Position numbers and translations under genes: made by a program. The notes below the pieces were generated by a model. That model was given only the letters and a program-made list of their open reading frames with translations, was not told the DNA's origin and ran no database searches. From Kosakonia sp. BYX6 (GTDB lineage: Bacteria > Pseudomonadota > Gammaproteobacteria > Enterobacterales > Enterobacteriaceae), in assembly GCF_038449125.1 (NCBI RefSeq), contig NZ_CP151800.1, forward strand, positions 344,406-408,405: a stretch of 64,000 nucleotides of DNA, given 5' to 3'. Numbering within the stretch: the first letter of the stretch is position 1; each line of letters starts with the position of its first letter. Shown here one piece after another: positions 1 to 8,079 of this stretch.

Positions 1-707
1 CGGCCTCGCTTTACGGTTGGGACATTTTGCTGGCCGGAACCGCCTGGCCGGGGCGGCTTATCGGCGAAGGGAACGCCGACGTGATCCGCGCAACGGCGCT
101 GGCGCACGAAGTCGGGCTGCACGCCTGGGATCACCACGGCTGGCAGCGCTGGAGTGGTGTGTGGGATCAGGCGCATCTGGAGGCGGAGATCGAACGCGGT
201 TTGCTGACGCTGGAGTCCATTATTGGCCGCGCTGTCACCTGCTCCGCAGCGGCGGGCTGGCGCGCCGATCAGCGCGTGGTGAAAGCCAAATCCGCCTTCA
301 ATTTTCACTACAACAGCGATTGTCGCGGCAGCCAGCCGTTTCGCCCGCAACTGACCGAAAACACGTTTGCGGCTCCGCAGATCCCGGTCACGCTTCCCAC
401 CTGGGATGAAGCCGTTGGCACGTCGGTCAGCGCCGGGCAGTACAACCGGTTTATTCTCGATCGTATGCACCGGGATCGCGGTACGTCGGTCTACACCATC
501 CACGCGGAAGTGGAGGGGATTATTGGCGCGGAAGGGTTTGACGAATTGTTGAGCCTGGCCGCGCGCGAAAACATCTCTTTTTGCCCGCTGAGCCAGTTGT
601 TGCCAGATGATGTCAGTACGCTGCCGCCAGGCAAAGTGGTGCGCGGCGAAGTGGTTGGCCGCGAAGGCTGGCTGGGTTGCCAACAACTGTTGAGTCCGGG
701 TTTATGA
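1..707 (+). CDS. arnD: ArnD, 4-deoxy-4-formamido-L-arabinose-phosphoundecaprenol deformylase (5' end missing)
   Basis: This gene is cut by the window edge; the first complete codon is at base 3, leaving about 234 C-terminal residues of a protein usually near 300. ArnD is an inner-membrane-associated deformylase of the NodB/polysaccharide deacetylase family. It removes the formyl group from undecaprenyl-phosphate-Ara4FN, giving the Ara4N donor used to modify lipid A. The visible part carries the HAWDHHGW motif typical of ArnD. The identification rests on this motif and on the three arn genes that follow. Its TGA stop overlaps the arnT start (ATGA), as expected in the arnBCADTEF operon. The promoter and first four genes lie outside the window. 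Confidence 0.93.
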   Translation, partial: ASLYGWDILLAGTAWPGRLIGEGNADVIRATALAHEVGLHAWDHHGWQRWSGVWDQAHLEAEIERGLLTLESIIGRAVTCSAAAGWRADQRVVKAKSAFNFHYNSDCRGSQPFRPQLTENTFAAPQIPVTLPTWDEAVGTSVSAGQYNRFILDRMHRDRGTSVYTIHAEVEGIIGAEGFDELLSLAARENISFCPLSQLLPDDVSTLPPGKVVRGEVVGREGWLGCQQLLSPGL

Positions 708-2350
708 AGTCTCTGCACTATGTTTTGTCGCTGGTGGCGCTTTTCGCCCTTTATTACCTGGTTCCGCTGGAATACCGCTTGCTCTGGCAGCCGGATGAAA
801 CGCGTTATGCGGAAATCAGCCGTGAGATGCTGCAAAGCGGTGATTGGGTGGTGCCGCATTTGCTGGGGCTGCGTTATTTTGAAAAACCGATTGCCGGGTA
901 CTGGATCAATACCCTTGCCCAGTGGCTGTTTGGTCACAGCAACTTCGCGGTGCGGTTTGGCTCGGTCTTCTCCATTGCCGTTTCTGCCCTGTTAGTCGGC
1001 GGGCTGGCGTGGAAAATGTGGCGCGATAAACGCACGGCGGTGCTGTCGGGCGTTATCTTCCTTACCGCGTTTTTGGTTTACGGCATCGGCACTTATGCGG
1101 TGCTGGACCCGATGATCACCTTGTGGATGACGCTGGCAATGTTCAGCTTCTGGCAGGCTGTGCAGGCCACTACGCTGCGGGGCAAATTCGCCGGTTGGTT
1201 AGTTTTGGGGATTGCCTGCGGGATGGGGGTGATGACCAAAGGATTTCTGGCGCTGGCGGTGCCGGTGCTTGGCGTACTGCCGTGGACGATCGCGCAAAAA
1301 CGCTGGAAAACGGTGCTGCTGTGGGGCTGGCTGGCAGTTGCCGCCTGTGTGCTGACAGTGTTGCCGTGGGGGCTGGCGATTGCTGCGCGCGAGCCGGATT
1401 TCTGGCGCTACTTCTTCTGGGTCGAGCATATTCAGCGTTTCGCCGAGCAGAATGCGCAGCACAAAGCGCCGTTCTGGTACTACTTGCCATTCCTGATTGC
1501 CGGTTCGCTGCCGTGGCTGGCGCTGCTGCCAGGCGCTTTCAAAACCGGTTGGCGGGCGCGCAATGACGCGTTTTATCTGCTGGGCTGGGTGGTGATGCCG
1601 CTGCTGTTTTTCAGCATCTCAAAGGGAAAATTACCGACCTATATTTTGCCGTGCTTTGCGCCTCTGGCAATATTGATGGCGCGCTACGCGCTCTCGGTCG
1701 AGCCCACAAAGGGGTGGGCACTGCGCATCAATGCGGGTATCAATATTGCCGTTGGCGTGGCGGGGATGATTGCCGCGCTGCTGGTGTCGCCGTGGGGTGT
1801 GACGAAACACCCGGTGTGGCTGCCCATCGAAGAGTATAAAGCGGCATTGGCGGCTTTTGCTTTTCTGATGTGGGCGTTGGTGGGGCTGTATACCCTCAAC
1901 GCGAGTGCGGAGCGTTGGTCGCTTGCCGCCTTATGCCCATTGGCACTCGCGCTGGTGGTGGGGGTTTCCATCCCGGATAAAGTGATGGATTCGAAACAGC
2001 CGCAGTTTTTGATCAACTTTGCCTGGGACTCGCTGGCACCCAGCCGTTATGTGTTGGCGGATAACCCCGGCGTCGCTTTCGGGCTCGCCTGGCAGCTAAA
2101 ACGTGCGGATATCATGCTGTTCGGCTCGCGCGGCGAGCTTGCTTACGGGCTGGCTTATCCCGGCGGGCAAAACAGGTTTGTTACTAAAGGCGATTTTACC
2201 GACTGGCTGGCAGCGCATCGCCAGCAAGGCGTGGTTTCACTGGTGCTGCATCAGTCTAAACAGGATGACTTTATCCGCATGCCGATCCCGAAACCGGATA
2301 ATGTCTATGTGCAGGGGCGTATGGTCTTAATTCAATATTATCCGCAATGA
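704..2350 (+). CDS. arnT: ArnT, undecaprenyl-phosphate-Ara4N:lipid A 4-amino-4-deoxy-L-arabinosyltransferase
   Basis: ArnT is an inner-membrane GT83/PMT-type glycosyltransferase that moves Ara4N from undecaprenyl phosphate to the lipid A phosphates on the periplasmic face. This lowers surface charge and gives resistance to polymyxin and cationic peptides. From the ATG at 704 the protein has 548 residues, the usual family length of about 550. The acidic PDETRY motif expected in the first periplasmic loop is at residues 30-35, and many hydrophobic segments follow. A longer reading from a TTG at 677 is open, but the ATG at 704 gives the family N-terminus and the typical 4-bp overlap with arnD. 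The 3' end overlaps arnE in the same way. Confidence 0.96.
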   Translation: MKSLHYVLSLVALFALYYLVPLEYRLLWQPDETRYAEISREMLQSGDWVVPHLLGLRYFEKPIAGYWINTLAQWLFGHSNFAVRFGSVFSIAVSALLVGGLAWKMWRDKRTAVLSGVIFLTAFLVYGIGTYAVLDPMITLWMTLAMFSFWQAVQATTLRGKFAGWLVLGIACGMGVMTKGFLALAVPVLGVLPWTIAQKRWKTVLLWGWLAVAACVLTVLPWGLAIAAREPDFWRYFFWVEHIQRFAEQNAQHKAPFWYYLPFLIAGSLPWLALLPGAFKTGWRARNDAFYLLGWVVMPLLFFSISKGKLPTYILPCFAPLAILMARYALSVEPTKGWALRINAGINIAVGVAGMIAALLVSPWGVTKHPVWLPIEEYKAALAAFAFLMWALVGLYTLNASAERWSLAALCPLALALVVGVSIPDKVMDSKQPQFLINFAWDSLAPSRYVLADNPGVAFGLAWQLKRADIMLFGSRGELAYGLAYPGGQNRFVTKGDFTDWLAAHRQQGVVSLVLHQSKQDDFIRMPIPKPDNVYVQGRMVLIQYYPQ

Positions 2351-2685
2351 CCAGCTGGAGCTGGTTAGTCCTGGCAAGCTTGCTGAGCTGTTTGGGGCAG
2401 TTGTGTCAGAAACAGGCGACGCACCCGGCGCAGGCCCGGCATCGCGGCAGGCACGTTGGTGTGTGGTTAACGCTGGCGCTGATGGCGCTCGGCGCGGGGA
2501 TGGTGCTGTGGCTGCTGGTGTTACAGCGCATTCCCGTGGGCGTGGCGTACCCGATGCTGAGCCTGAATTTTGTTTGGGTGACGCTGGCGGCGCGCTTTAT
2601 CTGGCATGAGCGCGTCACGGTTCGCCATGGGTTGGGCGTGGGGTTGATCATTTTCGGCATTATGCTGCTGGGGAGTTCGCTATGA
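2347..2685 (+). CDS. arnE: ArnE, Ara4N-phosphoundecaprenol flippase subunit
   Basis: This is a 112-residue hydrophobic protein of the small multidrug resistance/EamA-like fold with about four membrane helices. With ArnF it is thought to flip undecaprenyl-phosphate-Ara4N from the cytoplasmic to the periplasmic leaflet, where ArnT uses it. The assignment uses its length (E. coli ArnE is 111 residues), the SMR-like patterns near its middle and C-terminus, and its place between arnT and arnF. It overlaps both neighbours by ATGA, which suggests translational coupling. Confidence 0.93.
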   Translation: MTSWSWLVLASLLSCLGQLCQKQATHPAQARHRGRHVGVWLTLALMALGAGMVLWLLVLQRIPVGVAYPMLSLNFVWVTLAARFIWHERVTVRHGLGVGLIIFGIMLLGSSL

Positions 2686-3068
2686 AGGGGCTGCACTGGG
2701 CGTTACTCAGCGTTGTGCTGGTCAGCGCCGCGCAACTGCTTTTGCGTTACGCGATGGTGTCGCTGCCGCCCGTGACGCTCCCGCACGCTTTTTTTACTGC
2801 GCTGTTACAGCCGCAAAAAGGCACATTGGCGCTGCTGTTTGGTTTGGTGGGCTATCTCGCGTCGATGGGCTGTTGGTATGTGGCGTTGCACCGTTTGCCG
2901 CTCAGCAAAGCCTATGCGCTGCTCAGCCTCAGTTATATTGCAGTGTGGGCCGCCGCCATCTGGCTTCCCGGATGGCGCGAACCCTTCTCCCTGCGCGGCG
3001 GGCTTGGCGTGCTGATGATTGTGGCGGGCGTGCTGGTTATATTTCTGCCCGCCCGGTCAAAACCTTAG
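2682..3068 (+). CDS. arnF: ArnF, Ara4N-phosphoundecaprenol flippase subunit
   Basis: ArnF is the 128-residue partner of ArnE and likewise an SMR-type four-helix membrane protein of the lipid A aminoarabinose pathway. The hydrophobic segments, length and position at the end of the arn operon support the call. Its TAG stop overlaps the stop of the convergent yhhT gene by about 3 bp, so no separate intrinsic terminator is visible. Here the arn operon ends directly against yhhT, whereas in E. coli arn lies in a different part of the chromosome. Confidence 0.93.
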   Translation: MKGLHWALLSVVLVSAAQLLLRYAMVSLPPVTLPHAFFTALLQPQKGTLALLFGLVGYLASMGCWYVALHRLPLSKAYALLSLSYIAVWAAAIWLPGWREPFSLRGGLGVLMIVAGVLVIFLPARSKP

Positions 3069-4114
3069 CCCGGCAGCCGTTTTTTCGGCCGGCCTGGTCC
3101 AAGCAGGATCGCCAGTTTGTTGCCGCCGACGGTGGTTTCCATCCAGATTTTACACACGCTGGTGAGCGGCACGGACAGCAGCATGCCTACCGGGCCGAGC
3201 AACCAGCCCCAAACCAACAAGGATAAAAACACCACCAGCGTCGACATGCCGAGGCGATGGCCCATCATGCGCGGTTCAAGAATGTTGCCGATAAGCATAT
3301 GCACCACCAGGAACAGCGCGCCGACCAGCAAGCACTCATAAGTGCCGTTGAACAGCAGGGCCTGGATCATCGGCGGAATGGCGGAAATCACCGAACCAAT
3401 GTTCGGCACATAGTTCAGCAGAAACGCCAGCACGCCCCACATCAGCGCGAACTGCACATCCAGCAATACCAGCCCCAGCCAGACAATCACCCCGGTCCAT
3501 ACGCTGAGCAATGTTTTGAGCGCCAGATAATGGGAAACGCCTTTTAACGCGCGGTGCAAACCGGCAATGTGAATTTGCGGGTTATTGAGGGCGAAACGCA
3601 TTTTGTAAGGAACGTGGCGCACTTCAAACAGCATAAACACCACGGTCATCACCAGTAACACCACGCTGGCCATCGCGTTCGACAACTGCGTCGCCATGGT
3701 GGTGGCAAAGCTCATCATCCTTTCCGAATCCATGCGTTGCAGCATGCGCTCCGGCGACATATGCAGCTTGAGGAACGGCAATGCATCCTGGAACTGAATA
3801 AACTTGCGCGTAAATTCGCGGTTGTACTTCGGCAACAAGGTCATAAAGTCGTTGATCGAAGCAGCCAGCACCCCAAGCAAGGCGGTGAGAAATATCAGCA
3901 TCACCAATACAACGATGGCAATGGCGACCGGGCGTTTGATGCCCCGGCGCAGAAACCACGTCACCAGTGGGTTAAGGATGATGGCGAAAAAGAGCGCCAG
4001 TAAAAGCTGCACAATGATGTCGGCCGCCGCGTGGATCCCGGCGAGAATAATCACTAACGCCGCTAATTTCAGAAGTATGTGTAAACCCGCCTGATCTGGC
4101 TGAGGGTGTGTCAT
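3065..4114 (-). CDS. yhhT: YhhT, AI-2E/PerM-family membrane permease
   Basis: This is a 349-residue polytopic inner-membrane protein of the AI-2E transporter (PerM/TqsA/UPF0118) family. It starts MTHPQPDQAGLHI and is followed by paired N-terminal hydrophobic helices, a more polar middle region, and a helical C-terminal half containing the LLNYVPNIGS pattern typical of the family. Length and sequence agree with E. coli YhhT. The substrate is unknown. It is divergent from yhhS, and the 3' end touches arnF. Confidence 0.93.
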   Translation of the reverse strand: MTHPQPDQAGLHILLKLAALVIILAGIHAAADIIVQLLLALFFAIILNPLVTWFLRRGIKRPVAIAIVVLVMLIFLTALLGVLAASINDFMTLLPKYNREFTRKFIQFQDALPFLKLHMSPERMLQRMDSERMMSFATTMATQLSNAMASVVLLVMTVVFMLFEVRHVPYKMRFALNNPQIHIAGLHRALKGVSHYLALKTLLSVWTGVIVWLGLVLLDVQFALMWGVLAFLLNYVPNIGSVISAIPPMIQALLFNGTYECLLVGALFLVVHMLIGNILEPRMMGHRLGMSTLVVFLSLLVWGWLLGPVGMLLSVPLTSVCKIWMETTVGGNKLAILLGPGRPKKRLPG

Positions 4115-4260
4115 GGTAAATTCCTTTTGTCATCTTGCCAGCTAAGTGTAGTGCCCCGCGGGGTCTTCGCCCGACAGAGATATTCTTAAAGTGAATGCTG
4201 ATTTCTGCGCCATGACGTGGTAATAGTGAAACACTGTTGTGAAAATCTGAGTAAAACTTC

Positions 4261-5460
4261 ATGCCTGAAAACGCCGCCGAACCGGCGCTTAGCGGATTGC
4301 GCCTCAATCTGCGGATTTTGTCCGTCGTCATTTTCAACTTCGCCAGTTACCTCACCATCGGCCTGCCGCTGGCGGTGCTCCCCGGCTATGTTCATGATGT
4401 CCTGGGTTATAGCGCGTTCTGGGCCGGGTTGGTTATCAGCCTGCAATATTTCGCCACGCTGCTCAGCCGACCGCATGCCGGGCGTTATGCCGATTTGCTG
4501 GGGCCGAAAAAAGTGGTGATCTTCGGCTTGTGCGGCGCGTTTCTCAGCGGGTTGTGTTATTTGCTGGCGGGCATCGGCGAAGGCTCCGGCCTGTTAAGCC
4601 TGGTGCTGTTGTGCCTCGGGCGGGTGATTTTAGGTATCGGGCAGAGTTTTGCCGGAACTGGCGCAACGCTCTGGGGCGTGGGCGTTGTCGGGTCGATTCA
4701 TATTGGTCGCGTGATTTCGTGGAACGGGATTGCCACCTACGGCGCAATGGCGCTTGGCGCGCCGCTTGGCGTGCTCTGTTATCACTACGGCGGCTTGCAC
4801 GGTTTGTCGCTGACGATCATGGTCGTTGCGCTGCTGGCGGTGTTACTCGCGCTGCCACGCGCGGCGGTGAAAGCCAGCAAAGGTAAACCGCTGCCGTTTC
4901 GCGCCGTGCTGGGGCGTGTCTGGCTGTACGGCATGGCGCTGGCGCTTGGCTCGGCGGGTTTTGGCGTGATCGCCACGTTTATTACGCTCTATTACGATGC
5001 CAAAGGTTGGGAAGGCGCGGCTTTTGCCCTGACGCTGTTTAGCGTCGCGTTTGTCGGCACGCGTTTACTGTTCCCCAATGGAATCAACCGCTTCGGCGGC
5101 CTGAATGTGGCGATGCTGTGCTTTGTGGTGGAAACGTTCGGTTTGGTGCTGGTGGGCCTGGCGGTTGATCCGTGGATGGCAAAACTGGGCGTGTTCTTGA
5201 CTGGCGCCGGTTTCTCGCTGGTGTTCCCGGCATTAGGCGTGGTGGCGGTGAAAGCCGTGCCGCAACATAACCAGGGTTCTGCGCTGGCGACCTATACGGT
5301 GTTTATGGATTTGTCGCTGGGTGTGACCGGGCCGCTGGCAGGCTTGTTGATGGCGTGGGCCGGTGTGTCAATGATTTACCTCGCGGCGGCAGGCCTGGTG
5401 GCGATCGCACTGCTGCTGGCCTGGCGGTTAAAACAGAGGCCGGTGGTGGTGGGCGAATAA
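4261..5460 (+). CDS. yhhS: YhhS, major facilitator superfamily transporter
   Basis: This is a 399-residue MFS transporter with about 12 predicted membrane helices, close in length to E. coli YhhS (405 residues). The MFS loop 2-3 region reads GRYADLLGPKKVV (about residues 78-90), matching the G-x-x-x-D-x-x-G-x-K/R signature. E. coli YhhS has been linked to arabinose efflux and to glyphosate tolerance when overexpressed; the physiological substrate is not established. The chosen ATG has only a weak ribosome site, so the exact start is less certain. The gene stands alone between yhhT and the toxin-antitoxin pair. Confidence 0.93.
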   Translation: MPENAAEPALSGLRLNLRILSVVIFNFASYLTIGLPLAVLPGYVHDVLGYSAFWAGLVISLQYFATLLSRPHAGRYADLLGPKKVVIFGLCGAFLSGLCYLLAGIGEGSGLLSLVLLCLGRVILGIGQSFAGTGATLWGVGVVGSIHIGRVISWNGIATYGAMALGAPLGVLCYHYGGLHGLSLTIMVVALLAVLLALPRAAVKASKGKPLPFRAVLGRVWLYGMALALGSAGFGVIATFITLYYDAKGWEGAAFALTLFSVAFVGTRLLFPNGINRFGGLNVAMLCFVVETFGLVLVGLAVDPWMAKLGVFLTGAGFSLVFPALGVVAVKAVPQHNQGSALATYTVFMDLSLGVTGPLAGLLMAWAGVSMIYLAAAGLVAIALLLAWRLKQRPVVVGE

Positions 5461-5483
5461 TCTGCGAACGTGATGTACAATTC

Positions 5484-5512
5484 TTGTTCAAATCCGTAAG
5501 GAAGACTATAGT
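5484..5512 (+). promoter_or_regulatory. Promoter of the toxin-antitoxin operon
   Basis: TTGTTC (5484-5489), a 17-bp spacer and TATAGT (5507-5512) form a good sigma-70 promoter 35 bp before the toxin start. The -10 element lies inside the perfect palindrome ACTATAGT (5505-5512), which could be an autoregulatory operator for the antitoxin; that part is inference. Confidence 0.6.
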
Positions 5513-5547
5513 CGCCGTTACGGGTACAGGATGAGAGAAAGGAATCT

Positions 5548-5937
5548 ATGGGCATCTACCTCACGGTGGAGTTTGACAAGGAACGCAGGCGAGTACGCAT
5601 CAGTGATAAGACCTTATGCAAAGCAGCATCCGCGATTATCGCGGGTTTGCCTGGTGACAAGCTTGGAAAATATACCTACAAAAAACGTATCGCTTTACCT
5701 GCGGTGAGTTCTCGTGATGGCGCGCGGGCTATCGTTTTTTTTCATAAAGGCGAGAATCTTTTTTTCTTCGATATTTATGTAAAAAGTGAGCTTTCTAAAA
5801 AGAAAGGGAAAGAGCTTGAAGATGATGAAATCGACGCGTATTGCGCTATCGCAAAAGATTTTATCTCTATGTCAGCGGAGACGCTGGAACGGCTGTTAAC
5901 CAGTAAGAATTTGATTGAGGTGAACTGTCATGAGTGA
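5548..5937 (+). CDS. RelE/HigB-type toxin of a type II toxin-antitoxin pair
   Basis: This 129-residue basic protein resembles the RelE-like family represented by HigB2/YgjN-type toxins, which commonly precede their antitoxin and cleave mRNA on the ribosome. Supporting segments are KKRIALP (residues 45-51), the strand-rich AIVFFHKGENLFFF region and a lysine-rich stretch followed by a C-terminal helix. The start has an AAAGGA ribosome site (5538-5543). The 3' end overlaps the HTH antitoxin gene by 8 bp, so the two are co-translated. The region is noticeably AT-richer than its neighbours (runs of T near 5735-5765), which suggests acquisition by transfer. The family call is by pattern only, and activity is inferred. 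Confidence 0.8.
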   Translation: MGIYLTVEFDKERRRVRISDKTLCKAASAIIAGLPGDKLGKYTYKKRIALPAVSSRDGARAIVFFHKGENLFFFDIYVKSELSKKKGKELEDDEIDAYCAIAKDFISMSAETLERLLTSKNLIEVNCHE

Positions 5938-6247
5938 CCATCTGAAACGCATTCAGAGTATGGCAAAACGCTATAACACGCTGGGGGTTGTGCAAGATGA
6001 AACCGTTGCGGCTATTGATGAAATGACAGATGCGCGGAATATCCCCCAGGTGCGCCCGATGACAGGAGTACAAATTAAGCAGGTTCGCGCCCGCTGGAAA
6101 ATGTCACAAGCGGCGCTGGCGCGTACCGTTGGGATGTCGGTCGAAAGTGTCTCGAAGTGGGAACGTAATGAAAGCAAGCCTAACAATGCTGCGTTGCGCA
6201 TCCTGAACACAATCGAGGCCAAAGGCCCGGCTATATTCCTTAGCTAA
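5930..6247 (+). CDS. XRE/HigA-type helix-turn-helix antitoxin
   Basis: This 105-residue protein has an XRE helix-turn-helix in its C-terminal half (SQAALARTVGMSVESVSKWE, residues 59-78), the layout of the HigA-like antitoxins that partner HigB/RelE toxins encoded upstream. The N-terminal 40 residues likely bind the toxin. The gene starts inside the toxin gene (ATG at 5930; toxin stop at 5935-5937). It probably represses the shared promoter at 5484-5512. A second in-frame ATG (residue 11) is possible but lacks a better ribosome site. Confidence 0.82.
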   Translation: MSDHLKRIQSMAKRYNTLGVVQDETVAAIDEMTDARNIPQVRPMTGVQIKQVRARWKMSQAALARTVGMSVESVSKWERNESKPNNAALRILNTIEAKGPAIFLS

Positions 6248-6304
6248 TACACATTCTGCCTCCGGTGGCGCAGCATCTACTGGGCCCATGCCATCCTGCA
6301 ATAA

Positions 6305-6328
6305 AAAGGGAACCCGAAGGTTCCCTTT
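6305..6328. terminator. Bidirectional intrinsic terminator between the TA pair and dcrB
   Basis: The hairpin AAAGGGAACC (6305-6314), loop CGAA, GGTTCCCTTT (6319-6328) is flanked by A-rich sequence on the left and T-rich sequence on the right. It can therefore stop transcription from the antitoxin gene (+) and from dcrB (-). Confidence 0.85.
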
Positions 6329-6349
6329 TCTTTCATATACGGCGCGGTG

Positions 6350-6907
6350 TTATTTCACCACGATGGTGTTAATGATGTTTTCCGCGGCGGTCTGCGCTTG
6401 TTGCTGGTTATCAGCCGGCAGCGTTACCTGAATGGTCAGCAGCTTGTTATCGACTTTACCCAGCACCACGGAAGACCACGCGGTCTGACCTTTGGCGGAG
6501 ATAATGCTGTCGAGCTGTTGCAGCGTTTGGCCTTTCAGTTCAATGGATTTGTTGGTCACCACCTGCAACTGCGGGTCGCGGCTGCGTTGCTGATCTTCCA
6601 GACGTTTTGCCAGCGCACTCAGATCTTCTTGCGTGTTGTCGCCGACAATCACAATCACCGCTTTCTGGCCGGTAGGATCGGAATAGACGTGCATATTGTT
6701 GGATTGCGTACCCAGTTTGCCGCTCTGATCGGTCATGTCCGCAGGCAGCGAGAAACTGAGTTTACCGTCGAGCAGAGTGACCGGCTGGCCGGTTGCGTTG
6801 CTTTCAGGCGCGGCAGCCTGAGCAGGCTTTTTGCTGTCGCTGTTATCACAGGCAGCCAGCCCCATTACCAGCAGGCCAATACCAACGTATTTCACCAGAT
6901 TGCGCAT
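6350..6907 (-). CDS. dcrB: DcrB, periplasm-facing lipoprotein
   Basis: DcrB is 185 residues, the same as in E. coli, where it was found as a host factor for phage C1/C6 infection and later tied to envelope and lipoprotein homeostasis. A signal peptide ending in the lipobox LAAC (Cys20) is clear, so the mature protein should be a lipid-anchored envelope protein. The rest is soluble with no recognised catalytic motif. It lies downstream of yhhQ on the same strand and ends at a strong terminator. Confidence 0.94.
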   Translation of the reverse strand: MRNLVKYVGIGLLVMGLAACDNSDSKKPAQAAAPESNATGQPVTLLDGKLSFSLPADMTDQSGKLGTQSNNMHVYSDPTGQKAVIVIVGDNTQEDLSALAKRLEDQQRSRDPQLQVVTNKSIELKGQTLQQLDSIISAKGQTAWSSVVLGKVDNKLLTIQVTLPADNQQQAQTAAENIINTIVVK

Positions 6908-6979
6908 TGACTTCTTCCTTTCAATAAACAGCCATAACGGCTAAGCGCTGCATCTTATCACATCTACCTGAGCGTACCT

Positions 6980-7645
6980 TTAACCGGCCTGCAATGCGGA
7001 GATTTCAGATTTGTCTGCCAGCCTTTTCAGCAGCATATTCAACAACACACCGTACATCGGCAGGAAGAACGCAATGCTGATAAGCACTTTGAAGCTGTAA
7101 TCCACCAGCGCGATTTCCGTCCAGTGCTGCGCCATAAACGCATCCGGGCTGCGCCAGAAAGCAATGAAGAAGAACGCGGCGGTGTCGCTGGCATTACCAA
7201 AGACGGTGGAAGCGGCAGGCGCCAGCCACCAGCGGCGGTTCTGGCGCAGGCGGTTAAACACGTGCACATCGAGGATCTGCCCTAACGCATAGGCCATAAA
7301 GCTGGCGGTGGCGATACGCGCCACGAACAGGTTGAAATGCGCGAGCGCGCCAAAACCCTGCCAACTGCCCATGTAGAACAGCGATGAAATCACGTAGGAC
7401 GCCAGCAAGGCAGGAACCATCACCGCGAAAATAATCCGTCGGGCCAGTGGTGCGCCGAAAATTCGCACGGTTAAATCCGTTGCCAGGAAGATAAACGGGA
7501 AACTGAATGCACCCCAGGTGGTGTGAAAACCAAAAATGGCGACCGGGAGCTGCACCAGATAGTTGCTGGAGATAATCACCAGCAGGTGGAAAAGCGAAAG
7601 CCAGAACAGCGCCTTTGTGCGCTGCGATTGCGAAAACTGCGTCAT
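6980..7645 (-). CDS. yhhQ: YhhQ, queuosine precursor transporter
   Basis: YhhQ is an inner-membrane protein of the VUT/queuosine precursor transporter family. In E. coli it is needed for uptake of preQ0/preQ1, which feed the queuosine modification of tRNA. The start at 7645 gives 221 residues beginning MTQFSQSQRTKALFW, the family length. The frame stays open 28 codons further upstream, but that extension is not conserved. About six hydrophobic helices are visible, with the typical FLATDLTVRIFGAPLARRII stretch near residue 50. No preQ1 riboswitch was recognised upstream. Confidence 0.94.
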   Translation of the reverse strand: MTQFSQSQRTKALFWLSLFHLLVIISSNYLVQLPVAIFGFHTTWGAFSFPFIFLATDLTVRIFGAPLARRIIFAVMVPALLASYVISSLFYMGSWQGFGALAHFNLFVARIATASFMAYALGQILDVHVFNRLRQNRRWWLAPAASTVFGNASDTAAFFFIAFWRSPDAFMAQHWTEIALVDYSFKVLISIAFFLPMYGVLLNMLLKRLADKSEISALQAG

Positions 7646-7833
7646 ATTGTGGCCTTTTTGGTAAATGGGGTGAGGGAACCCAGTACTTTTCATGCTCTGC
7701 TGCGCAGAAGCCGCCGCATGATACTGCAATCCGAAAGGGATGCAATGGCTAATTTTAGCGCAATCGTTAACCTTGCTTGCGTCGCAAAACAGGCAGCGTA
7801 AACTAATGCGGTTTTTTCCCTTGCGAGATGAAG

Positions 7834-8079
7834 ATGACCGATCCGTTTTCCACCGCCGACCACACGCTGGATGCCCAGGGTTTACGCTGCCCGGAGCCGG
7901 TGATGATGGTGCGCAAAACCGTGCGTAATATGCAAATTGGCGAAACTGTACTGATTATCGCCGACGATCCGGCAACCACCCGCGATATTCCCGGCTTTTG
8001 CCGTTTTATGGAACATGAGCTGGTCGCCGGACAAACCGAATCTCTGCCGTATCGTTATTTAGTGCGTAAAACGCACTAA
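7834..8079 (+). CDS. tusA: TusA, sulfur-carrier protein for tRNA 2-thiouridine
   Basis: TusA takes persulfide sulfur from the cysteine desulfurase IscS and passes it to TusBCD and MnmA for 2-thiolation of the wobble uridine; it also feeds molybdopterin synthesis. With the start at 7834 the protein has 81 residues, and the catalytic cysteine sits at residue 19 in the conserved LRCPEPVMM motif, as in E. coli. An ATG two codons upstream (7828) is also possible. The gene is divergent from yhhQ and convergent with zntA, overlapping the zntA stop by 4 bp. Confidence 0.95.
   Translation: MTDPFSTADHTLDAQGLRCPEPVMMVRKTVRNMQIGETVLIIADDPATTRDIPGFCRFMEHELVAGQTESLPYRYLVRKTH

Noticed and set aside
7646..7833. 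Possible preQ1 riboswitch upstream of yhhQ
   Set aside because: No conserved preQ1 aptamer pseudoknot could be recognised in the yhhQ-tusA gap.
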